Counted from the first letter of the stretch, positions 1-10,900 are shown. The stretch: 64,000 nucleotides of DNA from Hydractinia symbiolongicarpus (GCF_029227915.1 NC_079876.1:29547828-29611827); one strand, 5' to 3'. Numbers and translations: made by a program. Notes: generated from the letters alone by a model not told the origin.

Positions 1-92
1 ATTCAACACAACGTATCATGTTAACACATTTCCACGGTTAAAACTCTCCAATCATCCCTCAATCTTCTTATCACACAGGTTAGCCTAGCTAA

Positions 93-175
93 TACCAGAG
101 GCGGGGTTCGAACCCATGCGGACAATAGTCCATTGGAACTTAAGTCCAACGCCTTAACCACTCGGCCACCCTGGT
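93..175 (-). tRNA. trnL-UAA: tRNA-Leu(UAA) copy 1
   Basis: Class M. T-stem is ATGGG/CCCGC: A49.C65 mismatch and U50.G64 wobble. The rest of the cloverleaf is intact, A73 present. Confidence 0.88.
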
Positions 176-545
176 TGAAATTTCAAGTTAATAAGGTTAC
201 TTGAACTTTGAAAAAGTACTGGCAATGAATCTTATTTTTTTAAATCGCGCAAGAGCATTACCATTTGACAACCTTCAAACTTTTCAATAATTTGCCGTTT
301 TGATAACTCAACAGATTGACTGGAACTGCAAAAAGGTATGGTAATATCTGTGATTTTGAGTTTGAAAGTTTGAGACATGAAGGAATAATTGCGCATTGTG
401 AAATAACGGCTGTTACAACTATTGCAGCTGTTCTACCTCTCCAAGCTCGATACTTCGCCACAACGTGCCATAGCAAACACATTTCCACGATTAAAACTCT
501 ACAATCATCACTCAATCTTCTTATCACACAGGTTAGCCTAGCTAA

Positions 546-628
546 TACCACAGGTGGGGTTCGAACCCACGCGGACAATCGTCCATTGGAACTTAAGTCC
601 AACGCCTTAACCACTCGGCCACCCTGGT
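546..628 (-). tRNA. trnL-UAA: tRNA-Leu(UAA) copy 2
   Basis: Class G, consensus except the 3' acceptor strand CTGTGGT, which creates G5.G68. Copies 5, 10 and 13 share this allele. Confidence 0.88.
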
Positions 629-999
629 TGAAATTTCACGTTACCAAGGTTGCTTGAACTTGGAAAACGTACTGGCAATGAACCTCAGTATTCTAAATCG
701 CGCAAGAGCACTACCATTTGACGACCTTCAGATTTTTCAATAATTTGCCCTTTTGATAACTCAACAAAATGCATAGAACTGCAAACAAGTATGGTAATAT
801 CTGTGATTTTGAGTTTGAAAGTTTGAGACATGGAAGGAATAATTGCGCATTGTGAAATAACGGCTGGTACAACTATTGCAGCTGTTCTACCTCTCCAAGT
901 TCAATACTTCGCCACAACGTGTCATGGCAAACACATTTTCACGATTAAAACTCCACAAGCATCCCTCAATCTTCTTATCACACAGGTTAGCCTAGCTAG

Positions 1000-1082
1000 T
1001 ACCAGAGGTGGGGTTCGAACCCACGCGGACAATCGTCCATTGGAACTTAAGTCCAACGCCTTAACCACTCGGCCACCCTGGT
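1000..1082 (-). tRNA. trnL-UAA: tRNA-Leu(UAA) copy 3
   Basis: Identical to the reference copy, A73 included. T4 terminator present in the trailer. Confidence 0.97.
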
Positions 1083-1452
1083 TGAAAATTCAAGTTAATA
1101 AGGTTACTTGAACTTGAAAAGGGTACGGGAAATGAACCTTAGTATTCTAAATCGCCCAAGAGCATTACCATTTGACGACCTTCAGATTTTTCAATAATTT
1201 GCCCTTTTGATAACTCAAGAAAAGGAATGGAACTGCAAAATGGGATGGTAATATTTAGGATTTTGAGTTTGAAAGTTTCAGATATGGAAGGCATTATTGC
1301 GCATAGTGAAGTAACGGCTGGTAGAATTACTGGGGCTATTCTATTTTGCCCTGTGGGATAATTCAACACAACGTATCATGTTAACACATATCCACGGTTA
1401 AAACTCTCCAATCATCCCTCAATCTTCTTATCACACAGGTTAGCCTAGCTAA

Positions 1453-1535
1453 TACCAGAGGCGGTGTTCGAACCCATGCGGACAATAGTCCATTGGAACT
1501 TAAGTCCAACGCCTTAACCACTCGGCCACCCTGGT
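1453..1535 (-). tRNA. trnL-UAA: tRNA-Leu(UAA) copy 4
   Basis: Class M with U50.G64 and an extra G53.A61 mismatch that also alters box B. Functionality doubtful. Confidence 0.75.
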
Positions 1536-1905
1536 TGAAATTTCAAGGTAATAAGGTTACTTGAACTTTGAAAAAGTACTGGCAATGAATCTTATTATTT
1601 TAAATCGCGCAAGAGCATTACCATTTGACGACCTTCAGACTTTTCAATAATTTGCCGTTTTGATAACTCAACAGATTGACTGGAACTGCAAAAAAGTATG
1701 GTAATATCTGTGATTGTGAGTTTGAAAGTTTGAGACATGAAGGAATAATTGCGCATTGTGAAATAACGGCTGGTACAACTATTGCAGCTGTTCTACCTCT
1801 CCAAGTTCGATACTTCGCCACAACGTGTCATGGCAAACACATTTCCACGATTAAAACTCTACAATCATCCCTCAATCTTCTTATCACACAGGTTAGCCTA
1901 GCTAA

Positions 1906-1988
1906 TACCACAGGTGGGGTTCGAACCCACGCGGACAATCGTCCATTGGAACTTAAGTCCAACGCCTTAACCACTCGGCCACCCTGGT
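1906..1988 (-). tRNA. trnL-UAA: tRNA-Leu(UAA) copy 5
   Basis: Class G with the G5.G68 acceptor mismatch; otherwise consensus. Confidence 0.88.
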
Positions 1989-2358
1989 TGTAATTTCACG
2001 TTACCAAGGTTGCTCGAACTTGGAAAACGTACTGGCAATGAACCTCAGTATTCTAAATCGCGCAAGAGCACTACCATTTGACGACCTTCAAATTTTTCAA
2101 TAATTTGCCCTTTTGATAACTCAACAAAATGAATGGAACTGCAAACAAGTATGGTAATATCTGTGATTTTGAGTTTGAAAGTTTGAGACATGGTAGGAAT
2201 AATTGCGCATAGTGAAGTAACGGCTGGTAGAATTACTGGGGCTATTCTATTTTGCCCTGTGGGATAATTCAACACAACGTATCATGTTAACACATATCTA
2301 CGGTTAAAACTTTCCAATCATCCCTCAATCTTCTTATCACACAGGTTAGCCTAGCTAA

Positions 2359-2441
2359 TACCAGAGGCGGGGTTCGAACCCATGCGGACAATAGTCCATT
2401 GGAACTTAAGTCCAACGCCTTAACCACTCGGCCACCCTGGT
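2359..2441 (-). tRNA. trnL-UAA: tRNA-Leu(UAA) copy 6
   Basis: Same tRNA allele as copy 1. The leader is unusual: TTTCTTTTTCTTTTC replaces the usual bases just upstream, also seen at copy 11. Confidence 0.88.
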
Positions 2442-2816
2442 TGAAAAGAAAAGAAAAAGAAATAAGGTTACTTGAACTTTGAAAAAGTACTGGCAATGAA
2501 TCTTATTATTTTAAATCGCGCAGGAGCATTACCATTTGACGACCTTCAGACTTTTCAATAATTTGCCGTTTTGATAACTCAACAGATTGACTGGAACTGC
2601 AAAAAAGTATGGTAATATCTGTGATTTTGAGTTTGAAAGTTTGAGACATGAAGGAATAATTGCGCATTGTGAAATAACGGCTGGTACAACTATTGCAGCT
2701 GTTCTACCTCTCCAAGCTTGATACTTCGCAACCACTTGTCATGGCAAACACATTTCCACGATTAAAACTCTACAAGCATCCCTTAATCTTCTTAACACAC
2801 AGGTTAGCCTAGCTAA

Positions 2817-2899
2817 TACCAGAGGTGGTGTTCGAACCCATACGGACAATAGTCCATTGGAAATTAAGTCCAACGCCTTAACCACTCGGCCACCCTGGT
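2817..2899 (-). tRNA. trnL-UAA: tRNA-Leu(UAA) copy 7
   Basis: Class M-like with A49.C65 and G53.A61, and G37 changed to U in the anticodon loop (CTTAATT). A pyrimidine at 37 is very unusual; probably poor or non-functional. Confidence 0.7.
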
Positions 2900-3271
2900 T
2901 GAAATTTCAGGTTAATAAGGTTACTTGATCTCGGAAAAAGTACTGGGAATGAACCTTAGTATTTTTAATCGTGCAAGAGCATTAACATCTGTCGATCTTC
3001 TTATTTCTTTAATAATTTGCCGTTTTGATAATTCAACAAATTGACTGGAACTGCAAAAAAGTATGGTAATATTTGGGATTTTGAGTTTGAAAATTTGAGA
3101 TATGGAAGGAATAATTGCGCATTGTGAAATAACGACTGGTACAACTATTGCAGCTGTTCTACCTCTCCAAGTTCGATAATTCGCCAGAACGTGTCATGGC
3201 AAACACATTTCCACGATTAAAACTCTACAAGCATCCCTCAATCTTCTTATCACACAGGTTAGCCTAGCTAG

Positions 3272-3354
3272 TACCAGAGGTGGGGTTCTAACCCACGCGG
3301 ACAATCGTCCATTGGAACTTAAGTCCAACGCCTTAACCACTCGGCCACCCTGGT
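3272..3354 (-). tRNA. trnL-UAA: tRNA-Leu(UAA) copy 8
   Basis: Class G, but T-loop reads TTAGAAC: invariant C56 is A, which removes the G19-C56 tertiary pair and damages box B. Confidence 0.75.
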
Positions 3355-3724
3355 TGAAAATTCAGGTTAATAAGGTTACTTGAACTTGAAAAGGGTACGG
3401 GAAATGAACCTTAGTATTCTAAATCGCCCAAGAGCATTACCATTTGACGACCTTCAGATTTTTCAATAATTTGCCCTTTTGATAACTCAACAAAAGGAAT
3501 GGAACTGCAAAATGGGATGGTAATATTTGGGATTTTGAGTTTGAAAGTTTCAGATATGGAAGGCATTATTGCGCATAGTGAAGTAACGGCTGGTAGAATT
3601 ACTGGGGCTATTCTATTTTGCCCTGTGGGATAATTCAACACAACGTATCATGTTAACACATATCCACGGTTAAAACTCTCCAATCATCCCTCAATCTTCT
3701 TATCACACATGTTAGCCTAGCTAA

Positions 3725-3807
3725 TACCAGAGGCGGGGTTCGAACCCATGCGGACAATAGTCCATTGGAAATTAAGTCCAACGCCTTAACCACTCGGCCA
3801 CCCTGGT
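3725..3807 (-). tRNA. trnL-UAA: tRNA-Leu(UAA) copy 9
   Basis: Copy 1 T-stem allele plus G37 to U. Confidence 0.72.
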
Positions 3808-4177
3808 TGAAATTTCAAGTTAATAAGGTTACTTGAACTTTGAAAAAGTACTGGCAATGAATCTTATTATTTTAAATCGCGCAAGAGCATTACCATTTGA
3901 CGACCTTCAGACTTTTCAATAATTTGCCGTTTTGATAACTCAACAGATTAGCTGGAACTGCAAAAAAGTATGGTAATACCTGTGATTTTGAGTTTGAAAG
4001 TTTGAGACATGAAGGAATAATTGCGCATTGTGAAATAACGGCTGGTACAACTATTGCAGCTGTTCTACCTCTCCAAGCTCGATACTTCGCCACAACGTGC
4101 CATGGCAAACACATTTCCACGATTAAAACTCTACAATCATCCCTCAATCTTCTTATTACACAGGTTAGCCTAGCTAA

Positions 4178-4260
4178 TACCACAGGTGGGGTTCGAACCC
4201 ACGCGGACAATCGTCCATTGGAACTTAAGTCCAACGCCTTAACCACTCGGCCACCCTGGT
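4178..4260 (-). tRNA. trnL-UAA: tRNA-Leu(UAA) copy 10
   Basis: Same as copy 5, its partner 2272 bp upstream. Confidence 0.88.
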
Positions 4261-4630
4261 TGTAATTTCACGTTACCAAGGTTGCTCGAACTTGGAAAAC
4301 GTACTGGCAATGAACCTCAGTATTCTAAATCGCGCAAGAGCACTACCATTTGACGACCTTCAAATTTTTCAATAATTTGCCCTTTTGATAACTCAACAAA
4401 ATGAATGGAACTGCAAACAAGTATGGTAATATCTGTGATTTTGAGTTTGAAAATTTGAGACATGGTAGGAATAATTGCGCATAGTGAAGTAACGGCTGGT
4501 AGAATTACTGGGGCTATTCTATTTTGCCCTGTGGGATAATTCAACACAACATATCATGTTAACACATATCCACGGTTAAAACTCTCCAATCATCCCTCAA
4601 TCTTCTTATCACACAGGTTAGCCTAGCTAA

Positions 4631-4713
4631 TACCAGAGGCGGGGTTCGAACCCATGCGGACAATAGTCCATTGGAACTTAAGTCCAACGCCTTAACCACT
4701 CGGCCACCCTGGT
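4631..4713 (-). tRNA. trnL-UAA: tRNA-Leu(UAA) copy 11
   Basis: Same as copy 6, 2272 bp upstream, including the pyrimidine-rich leader. Confidence 0.88.
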
Positions 4714-5088
4714 TGAAAAGAAAAGAAAAAGAAATAAGGTTACTTGAACTTTGAAGAAGTACTGGCAATGAATCTTATTATTTTAAATCGCGCAAGAGCA
4801 TTACCATTTGACGACCTTCAGACTTTTCAATAATTTGCCGTTTTGATAACTCAACAGATTGACTGGAACTGCAAAAAAGTATGGTAATATCTGTGATTTT
4901 GAGTTTGAAAGTTTGAGACATGAAGGAATAATTGCGCATTGTGAAATAACGGCTGGTACAACTATTGCAGCTGTTCTACCTCTCCAAGCTTGATACTTCG
5001 CAACCACGTGTCATGGCAAACACATTTCCACGATTAAAACTCTACAAGCATCCCTTAATCTTCTTAACACACAGGTTAGCCTAGCTAA

Positions 5089-5171
5089 TACCAGAGGTGG
5101 TGTTCGAACCCATACGGACAATAGTCCATTGGAAATTAAGTCCAACGCCTTAACCACTCGGCCACCCTGGT
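5089..5171 (-). tRNA. trnL-UAA: tRNA-Leu(UAA) copy 12
   Basis: Same damaged allele as copy 7: G53.A61, A49.C65, U37. Confidence 0.7.
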
Positions 5172-5535
5172 TGAAATTTCAGGTTAATAAGGTTACTTGA
5201 TCTCGGAAAAAGTACTGGGAATGAACCTTAGTATTTTTAATCGTGCAAGAGCATTAACATCTGTCGATCTTCTTATTTCTTTAATAATTTGCCGTTTTGA
5301 TAATTCAACAAATTGACTGGAACTGCAAAAAAGTATGGTAATATTTGGGATTTTGAGTTTGAAAATTTGAGATATGGAAGGAATAATTGCGCATTGTGAA
5401 ATAACGGCTGGTACAACTATTGCAGCTGTTCTATTTCTCCAGGTTCGATACTTCGCCAGAACGTGTCATGGCAAACACATTTCCACGTTTAAACTCTCCA
5501 AGCATCCTTCAATCATCTTATCACCCAGATAAACC

Positions 5536-5556
5536 TAGCTAATACCGGAATCGTGC
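5536..5556 (-). pseudogene. unit with the tRNA deleted
   Basis: The trailer runs up to TACCGG at 5543-5548, where the tRNA 3' end should begin, and then jumps directly to spacer (ATCGTGCAAGAGC). The whole tRNA and leader are missing, so the neighbouring tRNAs are 764 bp apart. Confidence 0.85.
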
Positions 5557-5852
5557 AAGAGCATTACCATTTGACGACCTTCAAACTTTTCAATTGTCTG
5601 CCGTTTTGATAACTCAACAGATTGACTGGAACTGCAAACAAGTATGGTAATATCTGTGATTTTGAGTTTGAAAATTTGAGACATGGAGGGAATAATTGCG
5701 CATTGTAAAATAACGGCTGGTACAACTATTGCAGCTGTTCTACCTCTCCAAGTTCGATACTTCGCCACAACGTGCCATGGCAAACACATTTCCACGATTA
5801 AAACTCTACAATCATCCCTCAATCTTCTTATCACACAGGTTAGCCTAGCTAA

Positions 5853-5935
5853 TACCACAGGTGGGGTTCGAACCCACGCGGACAATCGTCCATTGGAACT
5901 TAAGTCCAACGCCTTAACCACTCGGCCACCCTGGT
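5853..5935 (-). tRNA. trnL-UAA: tRNA-Leu(UAA) copy 13
   Basis: Class G with G5.G68; otherwise consensus. Confidence 0.88.
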
Positions 5936-6251
5936 TGTAATTTCACGTTACCAAGGTTGCTTGAACTTGGAAAACGTACTGGCAATGAACCTCAGTATTC
6001 TAAATCGCGCAAGAGCACTACCATTTGACGACCTTCAGATTTTTCAATAATTTGCCCTTTTGATAACTCAACAAAATGAATGGAACTGCAAAATGGGATG
6101 GTAATATTTAGGATTTTGAGTTTGAAAGTTTCAGATATGGAAGGTATTATTACGTATCGTGAAGTAACGGCTGGTAGAATTATTGGGGTATTCTATTTTG
6201 CCCTGTGCGATAATTCAACACAACGTATCATGTTAACACATTTCCACGGTT

Positions 6252-6255
6252 AAAA
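6252..6255 (-). terminator. pol III T4 terminator of copy 14 (example)
   Basis: First TTTT in gene sense downstream of the tRNA, beginning 50 nt after A73 within AGAGTTTTAA. The same T4 recurs at the same distance behind most copies. Copies whose trailer reads TTTAAA there have no T4 at this point. Confidence 0.65.
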
Positions 6256-6291
6256 CTCTCCAACCATCCCTCAATCCTCTTATCACACAGG

Positions 6292-6304
6292 TTAGCCTAG
6301 CTAA
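6292..6304 (-). other. trailer hairpin abutting A73 (copy 14 example)
   Basis: Gene-sense TTAGCTAGGCTAA is a perfect 5-bp inverted repeat with a 3-nt loop and starts on the base right after the discriminator. The same 13 bases, or a one-base variant, follow most copies. In one spacer lineage the run changes to give TTAGCTAGGTTTA and the hairpin is broken. It could affect RNase Z access or transcript stability; that is inference. Confidence 0.6.
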
Positions 6305-6315
6305 TACCAGAGGTG

Positions 6316-6326
6316 GGGTTCGAACC
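6316..6326 (-). promoter_or_regulatory. pol III box B of copy 14
   Basis: Gene-sense GGTTCGAACCC covers the T-loop and flanking stem and matches box B (GGTTCGANTCC) with one deviation. It is the TFIIIC contact most often damaged in the degenerate copies. Confidence 0.9.
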
Positions 6327-6369
6327 CACGCGGACAATCGTCCATTGGAACTTAAGTCCAACGCCTTAA

Positions 6370-6380
6370 CCACTCGGCCA
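6370..6380 (-). promoter_or_regulatory. pol III box A of copy 14
   Basis: Gene-sense TGGCCGAGTGG fits the eukaryotic box A consensus TRGCNNAGYGG at every position. The same box is intact in most copies; exceptions are noted in their entries. Confidence 0.9.
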
Positions 6381-6387
6381 CCCTGGT

Positions 6388-6397
6388 TGAAATTTCA
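6388..6397. other. 10-bp palindrome at the tRNA 5' end (copy 14 example)
   Basis: TGAAATTTCA is self-complementary and touches tRNA base 1. It is kept in a large share of units; other lineages have TGAACATTCA or TGAATTTTCA and lose the symmetry. Role unknown. Confidence 0.45.
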
Positions 6398-6758
6398 AGT
6401 TAATAAGGTTACTTGATCTCGGAAAAAGTACTGGGAATGAACCTTAGTATTTTAAATCGTGCAAGAGCATTAACATCTGTCGATCTTCTTATTTCTTTAA
6501 TAATTTGCCGTTTTGATAATTCAACAAATTGACTGGAACTGCAAAAAAGTATGGTAATATTTGGGATTTTGAGTTTGAAAATTTGAGATATGGAAGGAAT
6601 AATTGCGCATTGTGAAATAACGGCTGGTACAACTATTGCAGCTGTTCTATTTCTCCAGGTTTGATACTTCGCCAGAACGTGTCATGGCAAACACATTTCC
6701 ACGTTTAAATTCTCCAAGCATCCTTCAATCATCTTATCACCCAGATAAACCTAGCTAA

Positions 6759-6841
6759 TACCGGAGGTTAGGTTCGAACCCACGCGGACAATCGTCCATT
6801 GGAACTTAAGTCCAACGCCTTAACCACTCGGCCACCCTGGT
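6759..6841 (-). tRNA. trnL-UAA: tRNA-Leu(UAA) copy 15
   Basis: Class G body with A4.C69 in the acceptor and T-stem 3' strand CTAAC (G51.A63, G52.U62). Trailer lacks T4. Doubtful. Confidence 0.7.
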
Positions 6842-7210
6842 TGAAATTTCAGGTTACCAAGGTTACTTGAACTTTGAAACGTACTGGCAATGAACATTAG
6901 TAATCTAAATCGCGCAAGAGCACTACCATTTGACGACCTTCAGATTTTTCAATAATTTGCCCTTCTGATAACTCAACAAAATGAATGGAACTGCAAAATG
7001 GGATGGTAATATTTGGGATTTTGAGTTTGAAAGTTTCAGATATGGAAGGCATTATTGCGTATCGTGAAGTAACGGCTGGTAGAATTATTGGGGCTATTTT
7101 ATTTTGCCTTGTGGGATAATTCAACACAACGTATCATGTTAACACATATCCACGGTTAAAACTCTCCAAGCATCCTTCAATCTTCTTATCACACAGGTTA
7201 GCCTAGCTAA

Positions 7211-7293
7211 TACCAGAGGTGGGGTTCGAACCCATGCGGACAATAGTCTGTTGGAACTTAAGTCCAACGCCTTAACCACTCGGCCACCCTGGT
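7211..7293 (-). tRNA. trnL-UAA: tRNA-Leu(UAA) copy 16
   Basis: Class M; variable-arm 5' strand AGAC breaks one pair. The leader is shortened, so the next tRNA lies 438 bp away. Confidence 0.82.
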
Positions 7294-7648
7294 TAAGGTT
7301 ACTTGAACTTGGAAAAAGTACTGGAAATGAATCTTATTTTTTTAAATCGCGCAAGAGCATTACCATTTGACGACCTTCAGACTTTTCAATTAATTGCCGT
7401 TTTGATAACTCAACAGATTGACTGGAGCTGCAAACAAGTTTGGTAATATCTGTGATTTTGAGTTTAAAAATTTGAGACATGGAAGGAATAATTGCGCATT
7501 ATAAAATAACGGCTGGTACAACTATTGCAGCTGTTCTACCTCTCCAATTTCGATACTTCGCCACAACGTGTCATGGCAAACACATTTCCACGATTAAAAC
7601 TCTACAAGCATCCCTCAATCTTCTTATCACACAGGTTAGCCTAGCTAA

Positions 7649-7731
7649 CACCAGAGGTGGGGTTCGAACCAACGCGGACAATCGTCCATTGGAACTTAAG
7701 TCCAACGCCTTAACCACTCGGCCACCCTGGT
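7649..7731 (-). tRNA. trnL-UAA: tRNA-Leu copy 17 with G73
   Basis: Discriminator is G instead of A and the T-stem has U51.C63. LeuRS recognition of A73 would be lost. Confidence 0.72.
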
Positions 7732-8101
7732 TGAACATTTAGGTTAATAAGGTTACTTGAATTTGGAAAGGGAACGGGAAATGAACCTTAGTATTCTAAA
7801 TCGCCCAAGAGCATTACCATTTGACGAATTTCAGATTTTTTAATAATTTTCTATTTTGATAGCTCAACAAAGTGAATGGAGCTGCAAAAAAGGATGGTAA
7901 TATTTGGGATTTGGAGTTTGAATGTTTGAGATATGGAAGGCATTATTGCGCAACGTGAAGTAACGGCTGGTACAACTATTTCAGCTGTTCTATTTCTCCA
8001 GGTTCGATACTTCGCCAAAACGTGTCATGGCAAACACATTTCCAAGTTTAATTTCTCTAAGCATTCTTCAATCATCTTGTCACCCAGATAAACCTAGCTA
8101 A

Positions 8102-8184
8102 TACCAGAGGTGGGGTTCGAACCCACGCGGAAAATCGTCCATTGGAACTTAAGTCCAACGCCTTAACCACTCGGCCACCCTGGT
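8102..8184 (-). tRNA. trnL-UAA: tRNA-Leu(UAA) copy 18, internal T4
   Basis: Class G, but one change in the variable arm gives GGACGATTTTCC, placing a pol III T4 terminator inside the gene and mispairing the arm. Likely prematurely terminated. Confidence 0.75.
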
Positions 8185-8554
8185 TGAAATTTCAGGTTAC
8201 CAAGGTTACTTGAACTTGGAAAACGTACTGGCAATAAACCTTAGTATTCAAAATCGTGCAAGAGCACTACCATTTGACGACCTTCAGATTTTTCAATAAT
8301 TTGCCCTTTTGATAACTCAACAAAATGAATGGAACTGCACAATGGGACGGTAATACTTGGGATTTTGAGTTTGAAAGTTTCAGATATGGAAGGCATTATT
8401 GCGTATCGTGAAGTAACGGCTGGTAGAATTATTGGGGCTATTCTATTTTGCCCTGTGGAATAATTCAACGCAACGTATCATGTTAACACATTTCCACGGT
8501 TAAAACTCTCCAAGTATTCCTCTATCTTCTTATCACACAAGTTAGCCTAGCTAA

Positions 8555-8637
8555 TACCAGAGGTGGGGTTGGAACCCATGCGGACCATAGTCCATTGGAA
8601 CTTAAGTCCAACGCCTTAACCACTCGGCCACCTTGGT
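8555..8637 (-). tRNA. trnL-UAA: tRNA-Leu(UAA) copy 19
   Basis: T-loop TTCCAAC (G57 to C), A49.C65, variable loop TATG, and acceptor A5.C68. Founder-type allele of the G57C group (copies 19, 23, 25, 26, 30, 32, 33). Confidence 0.7.
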
Positions 8638-9007
8638 TGAAATTTCAGGTTACCAAGGTTACTTGAACTTGGAAAACGTACTGGCAATGAACCTTAGTAT
8701 TCTAAATCGTGCAAGAGCACTACCATTTGACGACCTTCAGATTTTTCAATAATTTGCCCTTTTGATAACTCAACAAAATGAATGGAATTGCAAAATGGGA
8801 TGGTAATACTTGGGATTTTGAGTTTGAAAGTTTCAGATATGAAAGGCATTATTGCGTATCGTGAAGTAACGGTTGGTAGAATTATTGGGGCTATTCTGTT
8901 TTGCCCTGTGGGATAATTCAACACAACATATCATGTTAACACATTTCCACGGTTAAGACTCTCCAAACATCCCTCAATCTTCTTATCACACAGGTTAGCC
9001 TAGCTAA

Positions 9008-9090
9008 TACCAGAGGTGGGGTTCGAACCCACGCGGACAATCGTCCATTGTAACTTAAGTCCAACGCCTTAACCACTCGGCCACCCTGGT
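9008..9090 (-). tRNA. trnL-UAA: tRNA-Leu(UAA) copy 20
   Basis: Class G with G30.A40 in the anticodon stem (3' strand TACAA). Confidence 0.82.
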
Positions 9091-9460
9091 TGAAATTTCA
9101 GGTTACCAAGGTTACTTGAACTTGGAAAACGTACTGGCAATGAACCTTAGTATTCTAAATCGTGCAAGAGCACTACCATTTGACGACTTTCAGATTTTTT
9201 AATAGATTGCCCTTTTGATAACTCAACAAAATGAATGGAACTGCAAAATGGGATGGTACTATTTGGGATTTTGAGTTTGAAAGTTTCAGATATGGAAGGC
9301 ATTATTGCGTATCGTGAAGTAACGGCTAGTAAAATTATTGGCGCTATTCTATTTTGCCCTGTGGGATAATTCAACACAACGTATCATTTTAACACATTTC
9401 CACGGTTTAAACTTTCCAAGCATCCCTCAATCTTCTTATCACACAGGTTAGCCTAGCTAA

Positions 9461-9542
9461 TACCAGAGATGGGGTTGAAACCATGTGGACAATAGTCCAT
9501 TGGAACTTAAGTCTAACGCCTTAACCACTCGGCCACCCTGGT
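9461..9542 (-). pseudogene. tRNA-Leu relic copy 21
   Basis: 82 bp: one base lost in the T-arm, leaving ATGG/CCAT around a loop TTTCAACC without the TTCG core, so box B is broken. Anticodon stem also has A29.C41. Trailer reads TTTAAA, no T4. Confidence 0.75.
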
Positions 9543-9912
9543 TGAAATTTCAGGTTACCAAGGTTATTTGAACTTGGAAAACGTACTGGCAATGAACCTT
9601 AGTATTCTAAATCGCGCAAGAGCACTACCATTTGACGACCTTCAGATTTTTCAATAATTTGCCCTTTTGATAACTCAACAAAATGAATGGAACTGCAAAA
9701 TGGGATGGTACTCTTTGGGATTTTGAGTTTGAAAGTTTCAGATATGGAAGGCATTATTGCGTATCGTGAAGTAACGGCTAGTAAAATTATTGGCGCTACT
9801 CTATTTTGCCCTGTGGGATAATTCAACACAACGTGTCATTTTAACACATTTCCACGGTTTAAACTTTCCAAGCATCCCTCAATCTTCTTATCACACAGGT
9901 TAGCCTAGCTAA

Positions 9913-9994
9913 TACCAGAGATGGGGTTGAAACCATGTGGACAATAGTCCATTGGAACTTAAGTCTAACGCCTTAACCACTCGGCCACCCTGGT
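9913..9994 (-). pseudogene. tRNA-Leu relic copy 22
   Basis: Same broken T-arm allele as copy 21, in the adjacent unit: a damaged copy that has itself been duplicated. Confidence 0.75.
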
Positions 9995-10364
9995 TGAAAT
10001 TTCAGGTTACCAAGGTTATTTGAACTTGGAAAACGTACTGGCAATGAACCTTAGTATTCTAAATCGCGCAAGAGCACTACCATTTGACGACCTTCAGATT
10101 TTTCAATAATTTGCCCTTTTGATAACTCAACAAAATGAATGGAACTGCAAAATGGGATGGTAATATTTAGGATTTTGAGTTTGAAAGTTTCATATATGGA
10201 AGGCATTATTGCGTATCGTGAAGTAACGGCTGGTAAATTTATTGGCGGTATTCTATTTTGCCCTGTGGAATAATTCAACGCAACGTATCATGTTAACACA
10301 TTTCCACGGTTAAAACTCTCCAAGTATTCCTCTATCTTCTTATCACACAGGTTAGCCTAGCTAA

Positions 10365-10447
10365 TACCAGAGGTGGGGTTGGAACCCATGCGGACCATAG
10401 TCCATTGGAACTTAAGTCCAACGCCTTAACCACTCAGCCACCCTGGT
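10365..10447 (-). tRNA. trnL-UAA: tRNA-Leu(UAA) copy 23
   Basis: G57C group with A49.C65; D-stem U12.G23 wobble still fits box A (TGGCTGAGTGG). Confidence 0.75.
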
Positions 10448-10817
10448 TGAACGTTCAGGTTAAAAAGGTTACTTGAATTTGGAAAGGGTACTGGAAATGA
10501 ACCTTAGTATTCTAAATCGCCCAAGAGCATTACCATTTGACGAATTTCAGATTTTTTAATAACTTTCTATTTTGATAGCTCAACAAAGTGAATGGAGCTG
10601 CAAAAAAGGATGGTAATATTTGGGATTTGGAGTTTGAATGTTTGAGATATGGAAGGCATTATTGCGCATCGTGAAGTAACGGCTGGTACAACTATTTCAG
10701 CTGTTCTATTTCTCCAGGTTCGATACTTCGCCAAAACGTGTCATGGCAAACACATTTTCACGTTTAATTTCTCCAAGCATCCTTCAATCATCTTGTCACC
10801 CAGATAAACCTAGCTAA

Positions 10818-10900
10818 TACCTGATGGGGGGTTCGAACCCACGCGGACAATCGTCCATTGGAACTTAAGTCCAACGCCTTAACCACTCGGCCACCCTGGT
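10818..10900 (-). pseudogene. tRNA-Leu relic copy 24
   Basis: Acceptor 3' strand ATCAGGT gives A4.A69 and G7.A66, and the T-stem has U50.C64. D and anticodon arms are consensus. No T4 in the trailer. Confidence 0.65.

Larger units (their letters stand above)
830..5371. repeat. 2272-bp (5-monomer) tandem duplication
   Basis: Copies 3-7 and 8-12 correspond one to one at a constant offset of 2272 bp with shared private alleles (U37, pyrimidine-rich leader, U50.G64). Outer limits are approximate. Several point differences separate the halves. Confidence 0.85.
6305..6387 (-). tRNA. trnL-UAA: tRNA-Leu(UAA) copy 14 (reference copy)
   Basis: Decodes UUA leucine codons in cytosolic translation. Cloverleaf read in gene sense: acceptor ACCAGGG/CTCTGGT (one G.U), bases U8 G9, D-stem GCC/GGC with a 10-nt loop, G26, anticodon stem TTGGA/TCCAA around loop CTTAAGT (anticodon UAA, G37), long class II variable arm with stem GGAC/GTCC and loop GATT, T-stem GTGGG/CCCAC with loop TTCGAAC, then discriminator A73, the base LeuRS expects. 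No intron and no encoded CCA, as in eukaryotic nuclear tRNA genes. I use this copy as consensus; eleven copies in the window (3, 14, 77, 81, 85, 89, 99, 102, 104, 108, 114) are identical. Copy names below: class G = G49-C65 with variable loop GAUU; class M = A49.C65 mismatch with loop UAUU; class A = A49-U65 with loop UAUU. Confidence 0.98.

Noticed and set aside
6292-6304. Box C/D snoRNA in the trailer (GTGATAAG resembles box C)
   Set aside because: No convincing box D or terminal stem at a suitable distance.
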